A DNA stretch of 54,854 bases from a virus. Both the position numbers and the translations under genes were made by a program. Location: the IMG/VR virus record IMGVR_UViG_3300029309_000055, positions 326-55,179 of that record; one strand, given 5' to 3'. This document shows positions 50,962 through 54,854 of the stretch, one piece after another. Each line of letters begins with the position of its first letter. The stretch's first letter is position 1. The notes beneath the pieces are model-generated. The model ran no database searches and was not told the DNA's origin. It was given only the letters and a program-made list of their open reading frames with translations.

Positions 50962-51480
50962 TTATTTATATGTAAAGCAGTTATTTAGGTTTGAAATTGA
51001 TGTGTGGTATCCTGCTGCTTTATAAACGAAACCAAAGCTATCTTTATCGCCTTTAGCCATAAAATTAGATGTAGCAAAATACTTTGTTGTAGGCAGCCAT
51101 CCTAAAATCCAAACAACCATCAAATCTTTTCTTACACGAGTAAAAAAGTAAACATCATTGTCTGGTACTTTATCTTTAGAAAAATTAACAGACACAACAT
51201 ACTCTGGCTTTGGTTTTGATGAACATGCTTTAGATTTAACTTCAATTCTTTTTTTCTTGTGTTCTATGTCGTGCGTATAACAGGAATCACCCACATATTT
51301 ACTCCTACGAATAAATTTGTTAACAGCTATCTCTCCCAGACAACCAGTCATTCTGCCCATTCCTCTAGTAAATGAATTAGGCAGAACGCCCATCTCAGAT
51401 GACCTTGTATGGGCTAAAGAAATATCGTCTCCAGAAGGCTTATACAAAGCAAACGAATCGACTTTAGTAAATTTTTTCAT
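50962..51480 (-). CDS. PD-(D/E)XK-like endonuclease
   Basis: The 172-residue protein has GCLGEIAVNKFI near 46-57, then DIEHKKKRIEVKSKA around 71-85, the E-x-K signature of the restriction-endonuclease fold, followed by VYFFTRV and VVWILGWLP strands. It resembles small phage-encoded endonucleases; a role in host DNA breakdown or recombination is possible. It overlaps the upstream peptidase-like gene by TAAATG. Confidence 0.65.
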   Translation of the reverse strand: MKKFTKVDSFALYKPSGDDISLAHTRSSEMGVLPNSFTRGMGRMTGCLGEIAVNKFIRRSKYVGDSCYTHDIEHKKKRIEVKSKACSSKPKPEYVVSVNFSKDKVPDNDVYFFTRVRKDLMVVWILGWLPTTKYFATSNFMAKGDKDSFGFVYKAAGYHTSISNLNNCFTYK

Positions 51481-51773
51481 TTATGTTTTTTTAAAAAACT
51501 CTCCCAAGCAGGAAAAAATATCTCCTCCATACAACGAACAATAGCCTCCTGATCATAGGTTTGAAGCCACCCCACCCCGCTTATAAGCAAACTAGCTTCC
51601 ATCATCTCATGTCTGATCGTCTTTAATAAAATAGTCCCACTGAGAGTGTTATTTATTTGGATAGTTTTTTTATCATGTAAATACATTCCAAAATCATCGC
51701 TATCACCATTGAAGGGGATTACCTCAAGTTTTACTCTCTGTCCTGCAATAGATACTGTTTTTGGAAGCTGCAC
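51477..51773 (-). CDS. degenerate zinc-peptidase-like protein (HExxE)
   Basis: The 98-residue protein is best started at GTG 51773, with GGAGGTG seven bases upstream, two bases past the amidase stop; a longer form from ATG 51833 would overlap the amidase. It has RHEMMEASLLISGVGW near residue 55 and EAIVRCMEEIF later, in the order of small phage peptidases with a HExxH helix. The second His is replaced by Glu, so catalysis is doubtful. Confidence 0.6.
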   Translation of the reverse strand: MQLPKTVSIAGQRVKLEVIPFNGDSDDFGMYLHDKKTIQINNTLSGTILLKTIRHEMMEASLLISGVGWLQTYDQEAIVRCMEEIFFPAWESFLKKHK

Positions 51774-51774
51774 A

Positions 51775-52329
51775 TTACCACCTCCCAGAAAGATCTTTAT
51801 ATAACTCAATCCCAGAAGATATTGTTGAGGCAATATCCTCCATGTTTTTTATAGCAAAATCCCAGTTTTCAGTATTGCTCCCAAAGAAAGGTTCTGCAAT
51901 CAATGCGGGGCATGATGTTAGTCTCAAGAATCCCGCACCTCTGCTTCTTTTCTGGCGAGGTTTTATTCCTCTACTCCTCAAATCAGGATAACAATCTTCA
52001 AAAGAATCACGTAAAGCACGAGCAAAAAGCCTTCCTTTACTTGATGTGTGCCAGTATAACCATTCATGCCCGTTTGCAGAAGGTGTAGCAGCATTGAAAT
52101 GAAGTTCAATGGCTGCCTCAATATCGTCAGCCCTTAAAGTTTTGGCTAACCATTTCATAGAGTTCCAATAACTAGACCCCTTATACGTTGAATACACTTT
52201 ATGTGTAATCTTCAGGTTTTTAGATATAAGATCTGCTAATTTAGAGTTGTAATCCCATTCTGTTACACCTGTTACAGAAGAGGCTCCCGAATCGTTGGGT
52301 CTACTGTGCCCTACACATAATGCTATCAT
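51775..52329 (-). CDS. N-acetylmuramoyl-L-alanine amidase (endolysin)
   Basis: The 184-residue amidase_3-type enzyme has the four key residues: His8 (VGHSRP), Glu24 (TEWDYNSK), His77 (LHFNA) and catalytic Glu146 (IAEPFF). It cuts the peptide-glycan amide bond and lyses the host wall. It has no signal peptide or wall-binding domain, so it needs a holin for release. It lies in the lysis operon after the lipoprotein and a DUF5872-like gene. Confidence 0.9.
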   Translation of the reverse strand: MIALCVGHSRPNDSGASSVTGVTEWDYNSKLADLISKNLKITHKVYSTYKGSSYWNSMKWLAKTLRADDIEAAIELHFNAATPSANGHEWLYWHTSSKGRLFARALRDSFEDCYPDLRSRGIKPRQKRSRGAGFLRLTSCPALIAEPFFGSNTENWDFAIKNMEDIASTISSGIELYKDLSGRW

Positions 52330-52413
52330 ATGCTATAAATATAGCACAATATCGAAAATATTCAGGCTTAATCAGTTTCTTCATAAAACTCTTTAAGTTT
52401 TCTTCGGTACTTT

Positions 52414-52833
52414 TTATTTTTTCTCTTGTGTTATTTTTTTTAATTTTTCTAGATGACCTTTATATATTTTATTTGCAGAAGATAGGTTTTTCTTTTTTGC
52501 AGGGTCTTTAGCATTTTTAGCTGCAAACCTAGATCTTTGCTCCATAGCCATAGTAGCTTGCACTTTGTGTTTATGTGATCTTTTGGCTTTTTCAATAATA
52601 GCAACACTCCTTTTAGCAGTCTCAACATCTTTGAACCCAAGACCTTTTATTGTGCCTTTTGGATCTTCATCTGTGTATAAATCAGAATGTTCTGATTTTG
52701 GTCTTTTAGTCCCGTCTTTTCTTTTTTCGGGGATTCTTTTTTTATCGACTTTTGTTTTGTACGCTTTGCTTTTCTTTAAATCCCTAAAAGATTTTTTTAA
52801 TAATTTTTTCTTATTTGATTTTCCGTCGGACAT
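52414..52833 (-). CDS. DUF5872-like basic protein
   Basis: The 139-residue Lys-rich protein has SDLYTDEDPKGTIKGLGFKD followed by VETAKRSVAIIEKAKRSHKH and QRSRFAAKNAKD, a pattern of small basic proteins found in marine phages and large DNA viruses. It overlaps the lipoprotein stop (TAATG). Sitting inside the lysis cluster, it is out of place for a head protein. Function unknown. Confidence 0.65.
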   Translation of the reverse strand: MSDGKSNKKKLLKKSFRDLKKSKAYKTKVDKKRIPEKRKDGTKRPKSEHSDLYTDEDPKGTIKGLGFKDVETAKRSVAIIEKAKRSHKHKVQATMAMEQRSRFAAKNAKDPAKKKNLSSANKIYKGHLEKLKKITQEKK

Positions 52834-53075
52834 TACTTATTACCTCCGACAATAACAGCACGTCTATATGAATAATCACTATGAAACTTCTGACCACGGC
52901 CCATGAGGTTGCCCTCTTTAAATGGGTAATCGTACCCTTTTATAAGGGTAATTGTAGGAGGATCATATAAGGCGCTTTCGTTCAAGGTGGAGTCGCCTAC
53001 TAAGTCTCTCAAGGCGCAACTTGGCAGCAGGACTACCATCAGCAGCAAGGCGATCAATCTCATCTTCAAGATCAT
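52833..53075 (-). CDS. small outer-membrane lipoprotein, spanin-like
   Basis: The 80-residue protein starts MILKMRLIALLLMVVLLPSC, a lipoprotein signal with Cys at residue 20. The mature part is about 60 residues, Pro/Tyr/Gly-rich. AGGAGG lies seven bases before the ATG at 53075. Size, lipobox and position beside holin-like and amidase genes suggest an outer-membrane spanin subunit, fusing the membranes at lysis. It overlaps the 63-residue gene out of frame, as spanin genes often do, though that partner has no clear membrane segment. Confidence 0.65.
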   Translation of the reverse strand: MILKMRLIALLLMVVLLPSCALRDLVGDSTLNESALYDPPTITLIKGYDYPFKEGNLMGRGQKFHSDYSYRRAVIVGGNK

Positions 53076-53154
53076 AAATGTACCTCCTATGTTTATACTT
53101 CTTATATGAAACGTATATATTTAAAGTATTTAATATAGCTTTAAATAATGACAT
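52963..53154 (-). CDS. small helical protein with LAADGSPAAKLRLERL motif
   Basis: The 63-residue protein contains DLEDEIDRLAADGSPAAKLR then LERLSRRLHLERKRL, a motif common in short phage proteins near lysis or tail genes. It has AGGAG ten bases before ATG 53154. Half of it is overlapped out of frame by the lipoprotein gene. It could be an inner partner of the lipoprotein, but shows only a weakly hydrophobic N-terminus (FKAILNTLNIYV). Confidence 0.6.
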   Translation of the reverse strand: MSLFKAILNTLNIYVSYKKYKHRRYIYDLEDEIDRLAADGSPAAKLRLERLSRRLHLERKRLI

Positions 53155-53159
53155 ATGAG

Positions 53160-53285
53160 CTATCTCCTAGCCGCTGCTTTCAACATAGCTTTCTTCTGAG
53201 AGTTTTTGCTTGAGCCCTTCTTTGAACCCTTCTTTGAACCCTTCTTTGATTTTCCTTTATCTCCGTAATCTTTACCGTAAGCCAT
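53160..53285 (-). CDS. short basic protein with KKGS repeats
   Basis: A 41-residue reading frame (MAYGKDYGDKGKSKKGSKKG, then KNSQKKAMLKAAARR) is coupled to the holin-like gene by TAATG. Lys/Gly/Ser repeats are encoded by a 12-bp tandem repeat (AAGAAGGGTTCA). Similar short, basic peptides occur in marine phages. Function unknown. Confidence 0.55.
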   Translation of the reverse strand: MAYGKDYGDKGKSKKGSKKGSKKGSSKNSQKKAMLKAAARR

Positions 53286-53449
53286 TATTTCTTTTTAGAT
53301 AAGATTGACCAAATAACACCGATAAGTGTAACAGCAGCGGATACACCTGTGGTAACTTCATTGTCAGTGGCAATACCACTTTGAGTCATGAAACCTCCAC
53401 CAAAGGTGAGGACGTGACGGATTATTCCTAATATTGAATCTTTATTCAT
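53285..53449 (-). CDS. holin (Pam3-gp28-like)
   Basis: The 54-residue protein (IIRHVLTFGGGFMTQSGIA, then GVSAAVTLIGVIWSILSKKK) has the order of a small holin family: 'I.RH.LT..GG.L...G' and a final 'G...LIGVIWSI..KK' membrane helix. It would form the inner-membrane hole that lets the amidase out. It overlaps its neighbours by TAATG and ATGA. Confidence 0.75.
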   Translation of the reverse strand: MNKDSILGIIRHVLTFGGGFMTQSGIATDNEVTTGVSAAVTLIGVIWSILSKKK

Positions 53450-53619
53450 TTTTTCTTTTTTATTAAATTATACAGAGTTATTACAGCTACAGCGATACCT
53501 AAAAGTCCTCCAACCACCTGTATCCCCCATTGAATTACTTCTGCGTACGGTATTGTGACTGCTATCAGTGATCCAGTTAATCCTGTAATCCCTTTAGCTA
53601 TTATCTCGCTGTCTGTCAT
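53446..53619 (-). CDS. small membrane protein, holin partner
   Basis: The 57-residue protein has two hydrophobic segments, about residues 10-26 and 34-54 (GIQVVGGLLGIAVAVITLYN), and ends KKKK. It is translationally coupled to the holin (ATGA overlap), so it may be a second holin or an antiholin. Confidence 0.65.
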   Translation of the reverse strand: MTDSEIIAKGITGLTGSLIAVTIPYAEVIQWGIQVVGGLLGIAVAVITLYNLIKKKK

Positions 53620-53657
53620 AAAGGTAAAAATATAGCATGTTTGTAACGTTTTTCTAG

Positions 53658-53704
53658 CTGTAATCCATGCTGCTATGATAGGCTACTATAGCCTTTTATT
53701 ACAG
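53658..53704. repeat. nested hairpin in the lysis operon
   Basis: CTGTAAT (53658-53664) pairs with ATTACAG (53698-53704) and encloses GCTAT/ATAGC. It lies between the 68-residue gene and the holin pair, and could reset expression of the lysis genes. Confidence 0.6.
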
Positions 53705-53731
53705 GTTTAATTAGGCAGCCAAGGATCGGGT

Positions 53732-53938
53732 TTAGTTTGATACAGCCATTCCAAGGTTTCTAAATAAAGCCTTTTGTCTTCCCATTCTTTTACCAACGAG
53801 TGGTTTAGTATTATAGAAAAGACAATCAGATGAAACATTGGTTAGTAGTCTAAACAATAGTAAAGTAGCTGCTAAAAAGTAGATTGTTGGCAATACGAAA
53901 ACCAGAGCAATGATAAACAGTTTTGTTTCGAACGCCAT
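53732..53938 (-). CDS. small membrane protein
   Basis: The 68-residue protein has a long hydrophobic segment at about residues 6-32 (LFIIALVFVLPTIYFLAATL) and a basic C-terminus. It overlaps the kinase-fold gene by TAATG. It may be involved in lysis or may anchor the kinase-like product. Function unknown. Confidence 0.6.
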   Translation of the reverse strand: MAFETKLFIIALVFVLPTIYFLAATLLLFRLLTNVSSDCLFYNTKPLVGKRMGRQKALFRNLGMAVSN

Positions 53939-54453
53939 TATTCATTGAGATCAGCAAACTCAAAATCAATCAGATAGTATTCACCTTCCTCATTTTGAAC
54001 AATGTTTTTAGGATTATTGATCGTTCTTGGTTCCTCTACTTTAGCCTCATACGTCATAGTATAAGTTCCGTCTTCATTCTTAACTTGACCAACTGGTTGT
54101 ATTTTTTTAATCAAATTAGGCTCAAATAGGTCGGGATTTAACTTTCGATCATTATGGGAGACACCGAACGCCTCGACTCTGTTATGCAATACCCTGTGAT
54201 CGACCTCATTTATTTCAAAAACTTTCTCACCGACGTAAGTCGTTATTGTTGTTAAAGTTTCGGGATCTGAGTCGAGTAGTTTAGGCACACACTCGCAACC
54301 CTTTGATTCGAGGTATTGCAAGATAGTTATCTCATTCTCAAATCTTTCCTCTTTATCATGACCACGAAAATTTTTCACGATTGTGTTGTTTGTTCTGTCG
54401 TGTTTCACGAGGCATCTGTCAATGTCTTTTAAGACTATAATGTTATCGCTCAT
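53938..54453 (-). CDS. mini protein-kinase-fold protein
   Basis: The 171-residue protein follows the protein kinase order in short form: NNTIVKNFRG with Lys27, a helix with Glu39/Glu41 (FENEITILQYLES), VPKLLDSDPETLTTITTYV as hinge region, SHNDRKLNPD with Asp102 and Asn106 (in place of HRD...N), and YLIDFEFAD with Asp163 (in place of DFG). It lacks most of the C-lobe beyond the DFG-like motif. Catalysis on protein or small molecules is plausible but unproven. Confidence 0.65.
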   Translation of the reverse strand: MSDNIIVLKDIDRCLVKHDRTNNTIVKNFRGHDKEERFENEITILQYLESKGCECVPKLLDSDPETLTTITTYVGEKVFEINEVDHRVLHNRVEAFGVSHNDRKLNPDLFEPNLIKKIQPVGQVKNEDGTYTMTYEAKVEEPRTINNPKNIVQNEEGEYYLIDFEFADLNE

Positions 54454-54691
54454 CTCTTGTTATTTCTTCTAATGTTACTAATGAATCTTTTTCTTCGTCT
54501 GTGAGCAAACCTTCATGAATATTCATTTTGCCATCGTCTAGGTTGTGGACAGGTTTTTCATCTACAAAGAAGTATGTTGTAGTGGCTCCAAACAGGCAAC
54601 GATCCAATCCTATTGGATAAGCAGTCTTTTTGAAGAGTTTAGTTAATACCCATTCTTGCATGGCTTCGAAGTTTTCAAATTCTAAATACAT
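54443..54691 (-). CDS. hypothetical protein
   Basis: The 82-residue protein (MYLEFENFEAMQEWVLTKLF) is acidic and alpha/beta. It overlaps the kinase-like gene by 11 bases, so both products may act together. Function unknown. Confidence 0.55.
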   Translation of the reverse strand: MYLEFENFEAMQEWVLTKLFKKTAYPIGLDRCLFGATTTYFFVDEKPVHNLDDGKMNIHEGLLTDEEKDSLVTLEEITRDER

Positions 54692-54696
54692 TCGTT

Positions 54697-54854
54697 CTAT
54701 CCAATTAAAAGTTTTGGCATACGGCCAACAAGTTTTCTTTGATCTACAGGTAATGCGTTGAAGGTGTTTGCTGTTTTTTTCAGATTTTGGTAATCAAAAT
54801 CGAAGTCGTTAGCGTTAACATGATTACCTGCAAGCATCGTAAAATTAAGTCCGT
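54697..54854 (-). CDS. hypothetical protein, C-terminal part (cut by window edge)
   Basis: An open frame enters from the right edge and ends at TAG 54697-54699. It gives 51 residues, with DFDFDYQNLKKTANTFNALP and ending GRMPKLLIG. It lies six bases ahead of the 82-residue gene in the same direction. Not enough sequence is present to identify it. Confidence 0.5.
   Translation of the reverse strand, partial: GLNFTMLAGNHVNANDFDFDYQNLKKTANTFNALPVDQRKLVGRMPKLLIG

Overview
The window is part of the genome of a tailed, double-stranded DNA bacteriophage, AT-rich, with densely packed and often overlapping genes. It carries a podovirus-like structural set (portal, acidic scaffold, major capsid protein, neck and fibre-like proteins, very large internal virion protein, terminase) and a family A DNA polymerase replication set. 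No RNA polymerase, integrase, tape-measure protein or tail sheath is visible. A lipobox-bearing small spanin-like protein, an N-acetylmuramoyl-L-alanine amidase and a family 25 (LPS-type) glycosyltransferase suggest a Gram-negative host. Basic small genes of the DUF5872 type are common in marine viruses, so an aquatic host is likely, but this is inference. The two window ends cut through genes.

Layout. (1) 1-15994, mostly minus strand: virion genes in the order portal, scaffold, major capsid, neck and fibre-like genes, with four small basic plus-strand genes (10714-11748) wedged between scaffold and capsid. (2) 15995-17742: a largely non-coding control region with 17-bp repeats, a G-rich patch, a parS-like sequence and several long inverted repeats. 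(3) 17743-28947, plus strand: an early or accessory operon of about 22 genes. Its first part is punctuated after almost every gene by the same 19-bp palindrome, TTAACAACTGAGTTGTTAA. It includes a small ppGpp-hydrolase-like HD protein, a DUF3150 / MoxR-type AAA+ ATPase / metallopeptidase-VWA triad, and a stand-alone DnaA domain IV-like protein. (4) 29149-41536, minus strand: a 2,574-residue polyvalent virion protein, three associated proteins and the large terminase. (5) 41580-50960, plus strand: small terminase, RuvC-like resolvase, SF2 helicase, Cas4/RecB-like nuclease, a probable ssDNA-binding protein, DNA polymerase A with Leu at the '762' position, and a primase-SF3 helicase. (6) 50962-54854, minus strand: lysis genes (two small membrane proteins, lipoprotein, amidase), an endonuclease-fold protein, a DUF5872-like protein and a mini protein-kinase-fold gene.

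How it fits together. The plus-strand replication operon makes DNA. The divergently encoded terminase subunits, the portal/scaffold/capsid operon and the giant internal protein make and fill particles. The last operon lyses the cell. The accessory operon probably reshapes host physiology (alarmone hydrolysis, MoxR-VWA chaperone/protease, DnaA mimic).

Most unusual signal. Perfect palindromes and back-to-back inverted repeats run from the control region through the first ten accessory genes and then stop. In several cases the TAA stop codon of the gene is built into the palindrome. This looks like a dedicated phage control system whose binding protein may be encoded next to it. Its function is unknown.
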